64,000 nucleotides of DNA from Paenibacillus sp. HGH0039 (GTDB lineage Bacteria; Bacillota; Bacilli; Paenibacillales; NBRC-103111): positions 1,526,580-1,590,579 of the forward strand of contig NZ_KE150413.1 of the NCBI RefSeq assembly GCF_000411255.1, read 5' to 3'. Under the pieces are notes generated by a model that worked only from the letters and a program-made list of their open reading frames with translations, made no database searches and was not told where the DNA came from. The translations under genes were made by a program, and so were the position numbers. Each line of letters begins with the position of its first letter. The stretch's first letter is position 1. Below are positions 8,575 to 17,863 of this stretch, piece by piece.

Positions 8575-8818
8575 TAAGAACGGGATTGGCATTCAGACGG
8601 ATAGTCGCAGCGAGCCGGAGAAGGTGAGAGCCGGTACGGATGTCTGATTGGCCACGGGCCCGGGAGATGGTCTTCTGAACGGAAAGTAGGGAGATCCGGC
8701 TGAGCGCCGTTATCGGTCAAAAGAGGTCCGGTTTTCGCCCAGGAGGTAGCCGGGCACTTAGAGTGGTACCGCGGGATCTTACGAGCTCTCGTCTCTTCAT
8801 AGAGACGGGGGCTTTTTG
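8575..8818 (+). promoter_or_regulatory. T-box leader of argS (specifier CGG, arginine)
   Basis: T-box RNAs bind uncharged tRNA and prevent premature termination when the amino acid is scarce. The T-box sequence AGAGTGGTACCGCGG is at 8760-8774. Stem I shows the conserved AGCCGG-AGAAGGTGAGAGCCGG region (8613-8635). The specifier loop reads GAA-CGG-AAAGTAGG, which puts the Arg codon CGG at 8680-8682. An intrinsic terminator follows at 8784-8817 (AGCTCTCGTCTC and its complement, then five T). The gene downstream is arginyl-tRNA synthetase, which agrees with the specifier. The leader's 5' end is inferred from the promoter. Confidence 0.93.
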
Positions 8819-8848
8819 CGTTTCACCCAAAAAACCGGAGGCGATACT

Positions 8849-10765
8849 ATGATTTCCACACAATTAAGCGATGAAATCGAAAGACAGGTCCGGAAGCTGC
8901 TGGACGAAACCGGTACGCCGTGGCCGGCAGGAATTAAAGTGCTGGTGGATAAGCCGGCCCATCCCGAGCACGGGGAGTACAGTACGAATGTGGCCATGCT
9001 CTTAGCCAAAACGTTAAAAAAATCACCCCTGGAGATTGCGAAAAAGCTAAAAATGGAGCTGGAGCATTCCGGCATTGCAGAAGGGATTTTTTCGAAAGTG
9101 GAGGCTGCTCCGCCGGGCTTTTTGAATTTTGCTATCGATTGGAGCGCCTGGATGAACCGCCACCGGGAATACTCGGCTTATGCGGGGGATGGCGGGAAGG
9201 GAAAGGTGATGATCGAGCATACGTCGATCAATCCGAACAAATCGGCGCATATCGGACATTTGCGTAATTCCTGCATTGGGGATACGCTGGCGCGCCTATT
9301 ATCGAGAGCAGGCCGTGAAGTCGAAATTCACAATTACATTGATGATCTGGGCAACCAGTTGGCTGATACGGTAGTGGGTATCCTTCATACGAAGACGGAG
9401 GGAAAGCATGTCTGTTTCGGTGATTTTTGCTGGGATACGTATGCAAAGGTGAACAGAATGTATAAAGAGGAGCCTGGCCTTCAGGAAGAGAGAACGAGGG
9501 TTTTGCACGAGTTGGAGGAAGGAACCTCTTCTACGGCCTGGATCGGGCGTTTGACGGCGGAAAAGATTGTGCGCGAACAACTTCACGAGATGAAGGCGTT
9601 CGGCATCGGCTATGACGTGCTCGTATGGGAAAGCCGGATTGTAGCCGAGGGGCTGTGGGAAGCCGCTTTTGAGCATCTCCAGGCTACCGAGGCCTTTTAT
9701 AAAGTGGAGGAAGGCAAGCTTGCCGGATGCTGGGTGCTGCGTCACGGAGGTGAGCGCAGCGGTGAAGCGGAGGGGGCCTCAAATCCTGAACCGGAAGCGC
9801 ATCAGGCGGACAAAGTGCTCGTCCGGTCGAACGGGATACTGACTTATACGGCGAAAGATATCGCGTACCATCTGTGGAAGTTCGGCTTGTTGTCCCAAGA
9901 TTTTACGTATATGCCGTTCGCGGAAGGCGTCTGGTCCACCGATTCGCAAGGATATGCGATGCCGTACGGCCGCGGAGAGACGGTGATCAATGTGATCGAT
10001 TACCGGCAGGAATATCCGCAGACGATGGTTAAGCTGGCGCTGGAGGCGCTCGGATACAAGGAGCAGGCGGCCAGGCTGCTGCATGTCAGCTACGGAGTCG
10101 TGTCGTTGAGCCCCGAAACGGCCGAAAGCCTGGGAGTCGACACTTCCGCAGGCAAAGGCTCGTATGCCATGTCGGGCCGCCAGGGTGTAGGCATCAAGGT
10201 GGCCGAGCTCCTCCATGTGATGGAGGAGAGCATCGAATCCAAGCGCTCCCGGCAGGAGGGGCTTTCCAGCCGGGAGATTGCGGCCGCCGCAATTCGGTAT
10301 TACCTGCTGAAATATCATCTTCAGACGGAAGTCGTTTTCGATCTGCGCCAGGCGACGGAAGTAAGCGGAAATTCCGGCGTATATCTGCTGTACGCTTACG
10401 CCCGTGCCGGAAGTGTGCTGGAAAAGGCAGCCGCAGGGCAGATGGGAAGCGGCAAAGCGCTCATGGAGCCTCCGGTGCCTTCCGTTGACGGCGGGGCGCT
10501 GGAGCCCCCGGAGCGTCAGCTGCTGAAGCAGATCGCATACTGGACCGAGACCATGGATGCCGCCGTCCGGCAGCTGGCTCCGAATCTGATCTGCAGCTAT
10601 GCTTTCGAGCTGTCGCTGCTGTTCAACAATTTCTACGGTGCCTGCCCGATACTGAAGGGTCCGGTCGACCGGGTGGAGTTGCGGGTGTGGCTGACTTGGA
10701 AATTCCGTGAAACGTTGGGGAAGGCGCTCGATGTGCTCGGACTGCCGGCTCCGGAACGGATGTAA
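8849..10765 (+). CDS. argS: Arginyl-tRNA synthetase
   Basis: This 638-residue class I synthetase attaches arginine to tRNA-Arg in the cytoplasm. The N-terminal Arg-tRNA synthetase domain covers about residues 1-95. The HIGH motif is HIGH at residues 134-137, within NPNKSAHIGHLRNS. The KMSKS region appears as SYAMSGRQGVGIKV, a divergent version. A DALR-type anticodon-binding domain fills the end. It is about 80 residues longer than the usual Bacillus ArgS. GGAGG lies 7 bases before ATG 8849, just after the T-box terminator. A second, canonical argS may exist elsewhere, as is common in Bacillales, but that cannot be seen here. Confidence 0.95.
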   Translation: MISTQLSDEIERQVRKLLDETGTPWPAGIKVLVDKPAHPEHGEYSTNVAMLLAKTLKKSPLEIAKKLKMELEHSGIAEGIFSKVEAAPPGFLNFAIDWSAWMNRHREYSAYAGDGGKGKVMIEHTSINPNKSAHIGHLRNSCIGDTLARLLSRAGREVEIHNYIDDLGNQLADTVVGILHTKTEGKHVCFGDFCWDTYAKVNRMYKEEPGLQEERTRVLHELEEGTSSTAWIGRLTAEKIVREQLHEMKAFGIGYDVLVWESRIVAEGLWEAAFEHLQATEAFYKVEEGKLAGCWVLRHGGERSGEAEGASNPEPEAHQADKVLVRSNGILTYTAKDIAYHLWKFGLLSQDFTYMPFAEGVWSTDSQGYAMPYGRGETVINVIDYRQEYPQTMVKLALEALGYKEQAARLLHVSYGVVSLSPETAESLGVDTSAGKGSYAMSGRQGVGIKVAELLHVMEESIESKRSRQEGLSSREIAAAAIRYYLLKYHLQTEVVFDLRQATEVSGNSGVYLLYAYARAGSVLEKAAAGQMGSGKALMEPPVPSVDGGALEPPERQLLKQIAYWTETMDAAVRQLAPNLICSYAFELSLLFNNFYGACPILKGPVDRVELRVWLTWKFRETLGKALDVLGLPAPERM

Positions 10766-10918
10766 TCTTCCGGCGAGCATGGTATGCCGTACCTTGACCG
10801 GGAGGCTCCGTGAAAGGGGGCCCGGCCGCACGGGCAAGGAGAGCGCGGCACGTTTTGGAGGGTCCGCTGCCGTTTAACCCGGCCCGGTCCGGTCTGTCCT
10901 GGCCTAGCTTAGCCTAGC

Positions 10919-11857
10919 TTAGGCGGCTTCTTTGTTCACGGCAAGCTTTAACAGCGCATGGGTGTCGGTATAGACGCCGCCTGAGCTTGACCGGAGTACG
11001 ACGGTAATCAGGTTCTTCCCGTCAAGGTCCGCCGATGAGACGAGACAATAGCCGGCTTCGTCGGTGAAGCCTGTTTTGACGCCGTTAACGCCTTTGAAGT
11101 AGTAGGCGCCACCCTCTTGAAGAAGCTGGTTCCGGTTGACGAAAGTTTGCGAATGTCCGGCCGAAGCGACCGTATGCCGGGGCTGATCGACAATGCTGCG
11201 GAACACTTTGTTCTTCATGGCTTCACGGGCAAGCAAGGCCATATCGCCCGCAGTCGTGTAATGCTTGGGATCGTGTAGCCCGTGCGGGTTCGTGAAGTGG
11301 GAGCGCTTGGCGCCGACCGCGGCGGCCTTCTCGTTCATCAGACCGGCGAAATAGGCGATGCCCTCTTCCGCGGAGAGCTTCCGGCCGCTATCCTTCTCGG
11401 CTATGTAGCGGGCGACGGTTCTGGCCGCGTCGTTGCCGGAAGGAAGCATCATCGCGGCGATAAGATCTTCCAGTGAAAGGCGCTGGCCTTCCCACAGTCC
11501 GGCGGTGCTTTCACCCGTCGTTTTCAGCCGGATTTCGTCGCCGACCGTAATGCGGTCCTTGGCGCCGCCTTTCTCGAGGGCGACCATGGCGCTGACGATT
11601 TTGGTGGTGCTGGCGGGATAAAGGCGCGAGTCCTTTTGCTTCTCGAAAAGGACTTTGCCGGTATCCGCGTCCATGAGTATGGCGGCTTCTCCCTCGACGG
11701 AAGAAGTTAAAGGGCTGCCGCTTTCGCCCAGAAGACCAGAGCGCAGCGTCGATATGGCGGCGGCCGCGTGAGGTTTGATAACATGTAAGGGATCCGAGAC
11801 AAGGGTCAAGGCGACGACGGCAGCCGTGAGTCCCAGCAGGGTTGATTTTAGTTTCAT
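10919..11857 (-). CDS. D-alanyl-D-alanine carboxypeptidase (penicillin-binding protein, DacF-like)
   Basis: This 312-residue serine carboxypeptidase (peptidase family S11) trims the terminal D-Ala from peptidoglycan stem peptides. The N-terminal hydrophobic stretch (residues 6-24) should act as a signal. The three active-site motifs are present: STTK (Ser83-Lys86), SGN near residue 140 and KTG near 268 (NGVKTGFTDEAGY). The C-terminal PBP5-type domain is absent, so this is a short single-domain form. The start ATG follows GGAAAGGAG. It lies downstream of a VanRS-like two-component system on the same strand, but a terminator separates them. Confidence 0.92.
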   Translation of the reverse strand: MKLKSTLLGLTAAVVALTLVSDPLHVIKPHAAAAISTLRSGLLGESGSPLTSSVEGEAAILMDADTGKVLFEKQKDSRLYPASTTKIVSAMVALEKGGAKDRITVGDEIRLKTTGESTAGLWEGQRLSLEDLIAAMMLPSGNDAARTVARYIAEKDSGRKLSAEEGIAYFAGLMNEKAAAVGAKRSHFTNPHGLHDPKHYTTAGDMALLAREAMKNKVFRSIVDQPRHTVASAGHSQTFVNRNQLLQEGGAYYFKGVNGVKTGFTDEAGYCLVSSADLDGKNLITVVLRSSSGGVYTDTHALLKLAVNKEAA

Positions 11858-12017
11858 AGGGTAGTGCTCCTTTCCGGTTTGAGGCGGTAACTGCTCTCCT
11901 TCTATATTGGACCCTAACGTTTAATAAACCGATAAGAAAACCTTACGAAATAATTACGATTCTCTGTGATTTTAGACAGATTTTGAGAGTCTCGCGAACA
12001 GCCGTTATTCCAGCGAT

Positions 12018-12050
12018 AAAAAAAGCGATCCCCCCGAGGGAGATCGCGTT
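12018..12050 (-). terminator. Terminator after the VanS-like kinase
   Basis: Read on the minus strand, GCGATCTCCC and GGGGATCGC form a stem with a TCGG loop and are followed by seven T. It overlaps the kinase stop codon. Confidence 0.85.
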
Positions 12051-13186
12051 TAAAAGGAACCGGAGCGGACGGAAGAAGGGGGAGGGCTGTCGGGATTCAG
12101 CGTCCGCAGGCGGACCGTGAATACGGTCTCCTCCGGATCGCTGTAAGCCTCGATCGTTCCGCCGTGGAGATCGATAATCTGCTTGGCGATGGCCAGACCG
12201 ATTCCGGAGCCCCCGAGATGCTTCGTACGAGACTTCTCGACGCGGTAGAACCGCTCGAAAATCCGCGGAAGATCGGGCGCGGGAATCGATTCTCCGTAAT
12301 TGGTTAAGGACAGGACAATTTCGCTGCCTTCAATTCGTCCCGTGACGTCGAGATAAGCTCCGTCATGCCCGTACTTGATGGCGTTGGTGATCAGATTTTC
12401 GAACACCCGGCGCAGTTTGTTGCCGTCCGCAAGCACATAGAGGCGGGGCTGCTCGAACGTCATCCGCGTGTCCATGTTCGCCTCCTTGAGCTGCAGCTGA
12501 AAAGCGGAGAAAATCTGATGCAGCATTTCGACCAGATCGATCTTGACGAGCTGGAGCTTCATTTCTTTGTTCCGAAGCCGCGTATACTCGAACAAATCCT
12601 GAACGAGCTGGTTCAGCCGCTGGGATTCCTCGTACGCCATCCCGATATAGTGGCGGAGCTCCACTTCGTCCCGGTACCTGTCCTGATCCACCAGGCCCAG
12701 ATAACCGGTAATGGAAGTGAGCGGTGTCCGGAGATCGTGCGATACGTTCGTGATCAGGTCGTTCTTGGCCTGTTCGGCCTGGCGTTCTTCCTCCAGGGAG
12801 AGCTTCAGGCGGTCCACAAGCCGGTTAACGTGTACGGCAAGCTGACCGAGCTCGCCGGAGCCCCCCGCCGGAACCCGGTGATTAAAATCGCCGTCGGTGA
12901 TTTTTTGCATATTCTCGATAATCTGCGCGAGCGTGCGCTTGTCCCGGTGACGCTGCTCCAGCCGGTAAAAATAAATAAAAAAGAGAAGGAAGATGATCAG
13001 TCCGGCCTGGATATAAGCTTCGGGATAACCGATCCGGTAGTTGATCCAGATCAAAATATTTTCCAGGCTGATCCGCTCGGAAAGATAGGAATAGAAGAGC
13101 GTGCGGCCCAGGAGAAAAATAAGAAGCAGCACGAGCAGGGATGAACCGAGGCTGTACAGCAGGGCTCTGCTCCAATTAGTTTTCAA
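12050..13186 (-). CDS. Sensor histidine kinase (VanS-like, OmpR partner class)
   Basis: This 378-residue membrane kinase has two membrane helices (about residues 8-30 and 58-74) flanking a short extracellular loop. A HAMP-like linker follows (DGDFNHRVPAGGSGELGQL). The dimerisation box NVSHDLRTPLTSITGYL carries the phosphorylated His. The ATP-binding domain shows N (NLITNAIKYG), a degenerate G1 (GESIPAPDLPRIFERFYR) and G2 (GGSGIGLAIAKQI). It starts with TTG at 13186, overlapping the regulator gene by 11 bases, so the two are translationally coupled. The architecture and the neighbouring carboxypeptidase suggest cell-wall sensing, but the signal is unknown. Confidence 0.92.
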   Translation of the reverse strand: MKTNWSRALLYSLGSSLLVLLLIFLLGRTLFYSYLSERISLENILIWINYRIGYPEAYIQAGLIIFLLFFIYFYRLEQRHRDKRTLAQIIENMQKITDGDFNHRVPAGGSGELGQLAVHVNRLVDRLKLSLEEERQAEQAKNDLITNVSHDLRTPLTSITGYLGLVDQDRYRDEVELRHYIGMAYEESQRLNQLVQDLFEYTRLRNKEMKLQLVKIDLVEMLHQIFSAFQLQLKEANMDTRMTFEQPRLYVLADGNKLRRVFENLITNAIKYGHDGAYLDVTGRIEGSEIVLSLTNYGESIPAPDLPRIFERFYRVEKSRTKHLGGSGIGLAIAKQIIDLHGGTIEAYSDPEETVFTVRLRTLNPDSPPPSSVRSGSF

Positions 13187-13871
13187 GCTTGTAGCCGACC
13201 CCCCATATCGTGTGGATGAGTTTCTCGCCTTCCATTTCCTTCTCCAGTTTATCGCGGAGGCGGCTGATATGAACCGTGACGGAGTTCGTGGATTCGAAAT
13301 ATTTTTCTTTCCAGATTTTCTCGAAAATTTCTTCCGAGCTGAAAACGCGTCCCGGATGAGTCGCCAGCAGGGACAGAATGCCGAATTCGATCGGCGTCAG
13401 CTTGACGAGGCGTCCGTTGGCCGTAACGGTGTGCGTCTGCTTGTCGATCAACAGGGAACCGATCCGGGTCGTGTGCTCTTCGGCGGGAACGGATGCCTGC
13501 GCCTGGAAATACGCCCTTCTCAACAAGGACTTCACACGGGCGATCAGCTCCAGCGGATTGAAGGGCTTCACGACGTAATCGTCCGCCCCGGTCATCAGTC
13601 CGGTAATTTTATCGAGATCCCCGTCCTTCGCGCTGATCATCAAGATGGGGGTCATTTGCTTTTCGCGTATTTTCATGCAAACTTGAAGGCCGTCCATGCC
13701 CGGCATCATAATATCGAGAATGACGAGGTGAACCGTCTGCGCCGCCATAATTTCCAGAGCCGTTAGGCCGTTGTCGGCTTTGTAGACGGTATAGCCTTCG
13801 TTTTGTAAATAAATTTCGATGAGCTGCGCGATTTTATCGTCGTCGTCGACGATCAGAATATGCTTGTCCAT
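13176..13871 (-). CDS. OmpR/PhoB-type response regulator (VanR-like)
   Basis: This 231-residue DNA-binding regulator has a receiver domain (residues 1-120), with IVDDDD at the acidic pocket, the phosphoacceptor Asp in VILDIMMPGMDG and the conserved Lys in VVKPFNPLEL. A winged-helix domain follows, ending TIWGVGYKLEN. I chose the ATG at 13871 because AAAGGA lies a suitable distance upstream; an ATG four codons earlier touches the binding site. It is the first gene of the regulator-kinase pair. Confidence 0.93.
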   Translation of the reverse strand: MDKHILIVDDDDKIAQLIEIYLQNEGYTVYKADNGLTALEIMAAQTVHLVILDIMMPGMDGLQVCMKIREKQMTPILMISAKDGDLDKITGLMTGADDYVVKPFNPLELIARVKSLLRRAYFQAQASVPAEEHTTRIGSLLIDKQTHTVTANGRLVKLTPIEFGILSLLATHPGRVFSSEEIFEKIWKEKYFESTNSVTVHISRLRDKLEKEMEGEKLIHTIWGVGYKLEN

Positions 13872-13985
13872 GTCCGTTTTCATCCTTTGTTTTGCCCGGT
13901 TGCGGAGGGCCGTCAGTCATAATGGTTCCATTGTATCATTTGTTGCTTAGGATCTTTTTACAAAAAGGTTAAGAAATTCTTTCAA

Positions 13986-14010
13986 TAAAAAAAGCGGGGA
14001 TGCCCCCGCG
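13986..14010 (-). terminator. Terminator of msrAB
   Basis: On the minus strand GCGGGG-GCAT-CCCCGC is followed by seven T. A second hairpin (GGCCGGT and ACCGGCC, 14022-14047) lies directly at the gene end. Confidence 0.85.
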
Positions 14011-14054
14011 GCTTAAATAAAGGCCGGTCCCCAAAGAGAAACCGGCCCCGGTTC

Positions 14055-15023
14055 TTATTTCGAAAACAGTTTCAGGTAATCGCCGTAGCCTTCTTCTTCC
14101 AGTTTGTTTTTCGGAATGAAGCGCAGAGCGGCCGAGTTGATGCAGTAACGAAGCCCGTTCGGGCCCGGGCCGTCTTCGAAGACATGCCCCAGATGGGAAT
14201 CCGCTTCTTTGCTGCGGACTTCCGTGCGGACCATATTGTGGGTCAGATCCACATGCTCCGTTACTTGCTCGCCCTGCAGCGGCTGCGTAAAGGAAGGCCA
14301 TCCGCAGGACGAATCGAATTTGTCCAGGGAGCTGAAAAGCGGCTCGCCGGATACGATATCGACGTACAGCCCTTCTTCTTTGTGATCCCAGAATTCATTG
14401 CGGAACGGCGGCTCGGTGCCGCTGTTCTGCGTCACTTCGTACTGCATGGGCGTGAGACGCTTTTTGAGATCCTGATCTTTCGCGTGGTCTTTCCAAGTGT
14501 TTTTCAAAAATGCCGCCCTCCCTGATCCTACCGAGTACGCTTTATAGCGCAGCGGATTTTTTTTATAGTACCCTTGGTGATACTCTTCTGCCGGGTAAAA
14601 CGGCTTGGCCGGTAAAATTTCCGTGGCGATCGGTTTGTCGAACCGCCCGCTGCGGGCCAGATCCGACTTGGATTTTTCCGCCGCCGCCTTCTGTTCCTCA
14701 CTATGGTAGAAAATGGCCGTTTGATACGACTGTCCGCGGTCGTTAAATTGCCCGCCCGCGTCCGTCGGGTCGATCTGCTGCCAGAATACCTGAAGCAGGC
14801 GCTCGTAGGAGAACACGGCAGGGTCGAACGTGATCTGGACCGCTTCGTAATGGCCGGTCGTATCGGAGCAAACCTGCTCGTACGTCGGATTCTCCAGGTG
14901 GCCGCCCGTATAGCCGGATTCGACTTTGAGAATTCCAGGCTGCTCGTCGAACGGCTTGACCATGCACCAGAAGCAGCCGCCTGCAAATGTTGCCAGCTCG
15001 GATGACTTGTTTTCCAAACTCAT
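14055..15023 (-). CDS. msrAB: Fused methionine sulfoxide reductase A/B
   Basis: This 322-residue bifunctional repair enzyme reduces both S and R epimers of methionine sulfoxide in oxidised proteins. The MsrA part (residues 1-165) has the GCFWC motif with the catalytic Cys17. The MsrB part (residues 170-322) has CGWPSF and the catalytic Cys294 in [11 protein letters not shown]. The usual pair of zinc-binding CxxC motifs of MsrB is not visible, so this is the zinc-less type. No signal peptide is present, so it is cytoplasmic. The start ATG follows AAAGGAG. Confidence 0.95.
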   Translation of the reverse strand: MSLENKSSELATFAGGCFWCMVKPFDEQPGILKVESGYTGGHLENPTYEQVCSDTTGHYEAVQITFDPAVFSYERLLQVFWQQIDPTDAGGQFNDRGQSYQTAIFYHSEEQKAAAEKSKSDLARSGRFDKPIATEILPAKPFYPAEEYHQGYYKKNPLRYKAYSVGSGRAAFLKNTWKDHAKDQDLKKRLTPMQYEVTQNSGTEPPFRNEFWDHKEEGLYVDIVSGEPLFSSLDKFDSSCGWPSFTQPLQGEQVTEHVDLTHNMVRTEVRSKEADSHLGHVFEDGPGPNGLRYCINSAALRFIPKNKLEEEGYGDYLKLFSK

Positions 15024-15197
15024 GGTTCCCCAGCTCCTTTATTTGAAAGTTCTGTAATGTCGGTTAGATTCCTGACCTTTCCATTATACCATCTCTCTGC
15101 CCGAAAAAAGAAATCCCGCCGCCGGGTCACGGCAGCCTGTCGTTTGCCGCGTCCGCTTTACGGCCGGACCGCTCTTTCACGAAAGCCGCGAAAGGAG

Positions 15198-15203
15198 TAT
15201 AAT
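15198..15203 (+). promoter_or_regulatory. Probable -10 box of the NUDIX gene
   Basis: A perfect TATAAT lies about 50 bases before the chosen start. The -35 position 17 bases upstream (TTTCAC) is poor. Transcription would begin near 15210, which argues against the in-frame ATG at 15213 as the start codon. Confidence 0.6.
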
Positions 15204-15254
15204 GGCCCTTGCATGACGTATGCAGTCCATTCTGAAACGAAACAGGTGACCTCG

Positions 15255-15812
15255 ATGGAAGCGAATTATTGTATGACGTGCGGAACTCCGCTTGAAACGC
15301 GGGATATGGACGGAACGCTTCGCCGGGCTTGTCCGGCCTGCAGCTTTGTCCACTGGGGCAGCTACAGTGCGGGCGTAGGAGCTCTCGTGATGCGGGAAGA
15401 TAAGCTTTTGCTCGTCCGCAGGGCGCAGGAGCCGGGCAAGGGAAGATGGACCAACCCGGGCGGCTTTATCGAACAGCTTGAGCTGATTCACGAGACGATT
15501 GCGCGGGAAGTGCTGGAGGAGACGGGCATCGAGGCTTCCGTTAAGAAGGTAGTGGCGTTCCGGGACATGCCGAAAAGCATTCATAACATTTATATCGCTT
15601 TCGCGATGGATTACGTAAGCGGGGAACCCGTACCGGACGATCACGAGGTGGACGCCGCAGGATTTTACAGTCTGGAAGAAATGGAGACGATGAACGTGGC
15701 TCCTTTTACTCGCTGGCTGGCCGATGTGGCCTGGAACGGGCGGGGCGGAGGGCTGGTTATCGACACGGATCCGGTGGTTCCGCTGGATGGGTACGGACTT
15801 TTCCGCGTCTAA
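15255..15812 (+). CDS. NUDIX hydrolase with N-terminal zinc ribbon
   Basis: This 185-residue hydrolase acts on nucleoside-diphosphate-linked substrates. Residues 6-30 hold CMTCG and CPAC, a zinc ribbon as in NADH-pyrophosphatase-like NUDIX proteins. The NUDIX box is complete: a Gly in NPGGFIEQ, then REVLEETGI. It has no membrane segment. I chose the ATG at 15255 because AGGTGA lies 5 bases upstream and because it leaves the zinc ribbon intact; an in-frame ATG at 15213 is too close to the predicted transcription start. The substrate cannot be deduced. Confidence 0.87.
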   Translation: MEANYCMTCGTPLETRDMDGTLRRACPACSFVHWGSYSAGVGALVMREDKLLLVRRAQEPGKGRWTNPGGFIEQLELIHETIAREVLEETGIEASVKKVVAFRDMPKSIHNIYIAFAMDYVSGEPVPDDHEVDAAGFYSLEEMETMNVAPFTRWLADVAWNGRGGGLVIDTDPVVPLDGYGLFRV

Positions 15813-15842
15813 TACGGTTAAACAGTGGAGCGGATACAAAGC

Positions 15843-15882
15843 ATGCAGCCAAGGCAGCGATTGCCGAAGGCTGCATTTTTTT
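15843..15882 (+). terminator. Terminator of the NUDIX gene
   Basis: The arms ATGCAGCC and GGCTGCAT enclose a second small stem (GGCA/TTGCC) and are followed by seven T. Confidence 0.85.
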
Positions 15883-15988
15883 AGGGGAAAAATCGGCATG
15901 AAAAGAGCCGGTCGGGCAGCATTCGAGTCCTTGATTTCAATTGGTAAAATTATTCTCCAAAAGCGCCGGAAACCGTATTAAAAATTCC

Positions 15989-16050
15989 TTGTACAGATGG
16001 AAGTTTTCTGTGCTATCTTATTGCCATAGAAAGATTTGGAAGCGTTTTCT
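15989..16050 (+). promoter_or_regulatory. Chitinase promoter with cre-like site
   Basis: TTGTAC (15989-15994) and TATCTT (16014-16019) are 19 bases apart and form a weak promoter. TTGGAAGCGTTTTCT at 16036-16050 matches the CcpA cre consensus WTGNAARCGNWWWCA at 14 of 15 positions. It lies just downstream of the -10 box, where CcpA would block transcription. The remaining 170 bases to the gene are untranslated leader with no recognised structure. Confidence 0.65.
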
Positions 16051-16225
16051 AAAAAGGCGGAATTGATAATTTTCGACTCCGGGTTAAGCCCTCTTTTTTA
16101 AGTCCTCCGACAGATGACTCCTGCTGTGAAACTCTTCCCGCGAGACTTGCTTTTTCCGCTTAATGACTTCCGCCTAACGGAACGCTCTCCGAATCTTCCG
16201 CCATCATGTATGGGAGGTCATGTTC

Positions 16226-17743
16226 TTGAAAAAATGGAAACCCTCTTTATTGACCGCATTAACGCTGGGGCTTGCGCTGGGAGCCGTTCCCGCCATGGGC
16301 GCGTCCTCTGCCGGTGATATCAGTATCGCTTACGGCAGCCGTGTCGCCGTACAGCAGCAGAAGCCTGTTCTGCAGGGGGATGCCCTGACCGTACCCGCCG
16401 AGGAGCTGGCCAAACAGCTTCAACTAAAGCTTAGTCCCCTGAAAGAGGACGGTACTTTTACGCTGTCCAAGACGGGCGTCTTTATCGAGATGAAGCTGGG
16501 CTCCAAGGAAGCGCGAGTGAACAACCAGCTCGCTAACCTTCAAGCCGCTCCCGCTAAACAAGGAGACACGCTGTACGTTCCTCTCCGTTTCGTTTCGGAG
16601 GCGTCGAGGAGCCTGGTGGAGTGGGATCAGGCCAGACGGATGGCGATCGTCAGCCCTACTTATAAAGTCGTCGGCTATTTCACCTCTTGGGGAAAATTGA
16701 AGGCTTCCGAGATCGACGCGTCCAAGCTGACGCATATCAACTACGCGTTCGCCAATATCGTGGACGGGGAGGTGGCGCTGAGTTCGCCTAAGGATCAGGA
16801 AGAAGCCTACCCTGGAGCGTGCAAAGGAGAAGATTGCGCCAAATTTGTAAGCGATTTCAAAGAGCTTGCGAAATTAAAGCAGGCGAATCCTCATTTGCAG
16901 ACGCTGGTCAGTGTCGGCGGCTGGACCTGGTCGGGCCGGTTCTCGGACGCGGCTCTTACGGAGGCTTCCCGTACCAAATTCGCCGACAGCGCCGTCCGCT
17001 TTATCCGGGAGAACGGCTTCGACGGAGTCGATCTCGACTGGGAGTATCCGGTGACGGGAGGCCTGGAAACGAATGTGCGCCGTCCGGAGGACCGCACGAA
17101 CTTTACCCTGCTGCTGCACACCATCCGTGAAAAGCTGGAAGCCGCCGGACGTGAAGACGGCCGTCATTATTTGCTCACGATCGCATCGGGCGCGAATCCG
17201 AACTACGTGAGGGATACGGAGCTCGATAAAGTGGCCGAGGCCATTGATTTCGTGAACATCATGACGTACGACCTGCACGGAAGCTGGGAGCCGACGAGCA
17301 ATAACAACGCCGCCTTGTACTACGATCCGGCCGATCCGGATCCGAACGCCCACCGTTTCTATGCGGAAGCGGCTGTGAACGGGCACCTGAATGCGGGTGT
17401 GCCCGCCAAAAAGCTGGTACTGGGCATTCCGTTCTACGGCCGTTCCTGGGGCGGCTGCGAAGCCGTAAACAACGGTCTGTACCAGGCCTGCAAAGGCGGG
17501 GACGTCGTGGATTGGACTGAAAAGCCGGAAGGATTCCAGCGCTACTGGAACGACCGCGCCAAGGTTCCTTACCTCTACAACAAGCAAACCGGCCAGTTCG
17601 TCTCCTACGAGGACGAGGAATCGATCGGTTACAGAGCCGAATTTATCAAGGAAAAAGGCCTCGGCGGAGCCATGTTCTGGGAGCTGAACGGCGACCCGGA
17701 CGGCAAGCTGCTGCCGCGGCTGGCGGAATCGCTGGACCGCTAA
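16226..17743 (+). CDS. Secreted GH18 chitinase with copper-amine-oxidase-like N-terminal domain
   Basis: This protein of about 505 residues has a Sec signal peptide (KKWKPSLLTALTLGLALG, cleavage near AMGA-SS). A stalk domain of the copper amine oxidase N-terminal type covers residues 30-140 (ending LYVPLRFVSEASRSLVEWD), and a GH18 barrel follows. The catalytic motif DGVDLDWEYP is present, with the acid Glu near residue 273. SVGGWTWSGRFSDA and the terminal GAMFWELNGD fit the family. It should cleave chitin or related GlcNAc polymers outside the cell. GGGAGG lies 8 bases before TTG 16226; the ATG at 16220 is only 2 bases away, so TTG is preferred. Confidence 0.92.
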   Translation: MKKWKPSLLTALTLGLALGAVPAMGASSAGDISIAYGSRVAVQQQKPVLQGDALTVPAEELAKQLQLKLSPLKEDGTFTLSKTGVFIEMKLGSKEARVNNQLANLQAAPAKQGDTLYVPLRFVSEASRSLVEWDQARRMAIVSPTYKVVGYFTSWGKLKASEIDASKLTHINYAFANIVDGEVALSSPKDQEEAYPGACKGEDCAKFVSDFKELAKLKQANPHLQTLVSVGGWTWSGRFSDAALTEASRTKFADSAVRFIRENGFDGVDLDWEYPVTGGLETNVRRPEDRTNFTLLLHTIREKLEAAGREDGRHYLLTIASGANPNYVRDTELDKVAEAIDFVNIMTYDLHGSWEPTSNNNAALYYDPADPDPNAHRFYAEAAVNGHLNAGVPAKKLVLGIPFYGRSWGGCEAVNNGLYQACKGGDVVDWTEKPEGFQRYWNDRAKVPYLYNKQTGQFVSYEDEESIGYRAEFIKEKGLGGAMFWELNGDPDGKLLPRLAESLDR

Positions 17744-17863
17744 GACGGCGGTCGGCCGGCGGCAATCCACGTTCTATGACTACGCTCGGATTGCTGAGCG
17801 AATAGAGGGATTCGGCTGCCGGCGGGCGGTCCGGTATACGGAACGGGACCTAAGTATTAGCTG

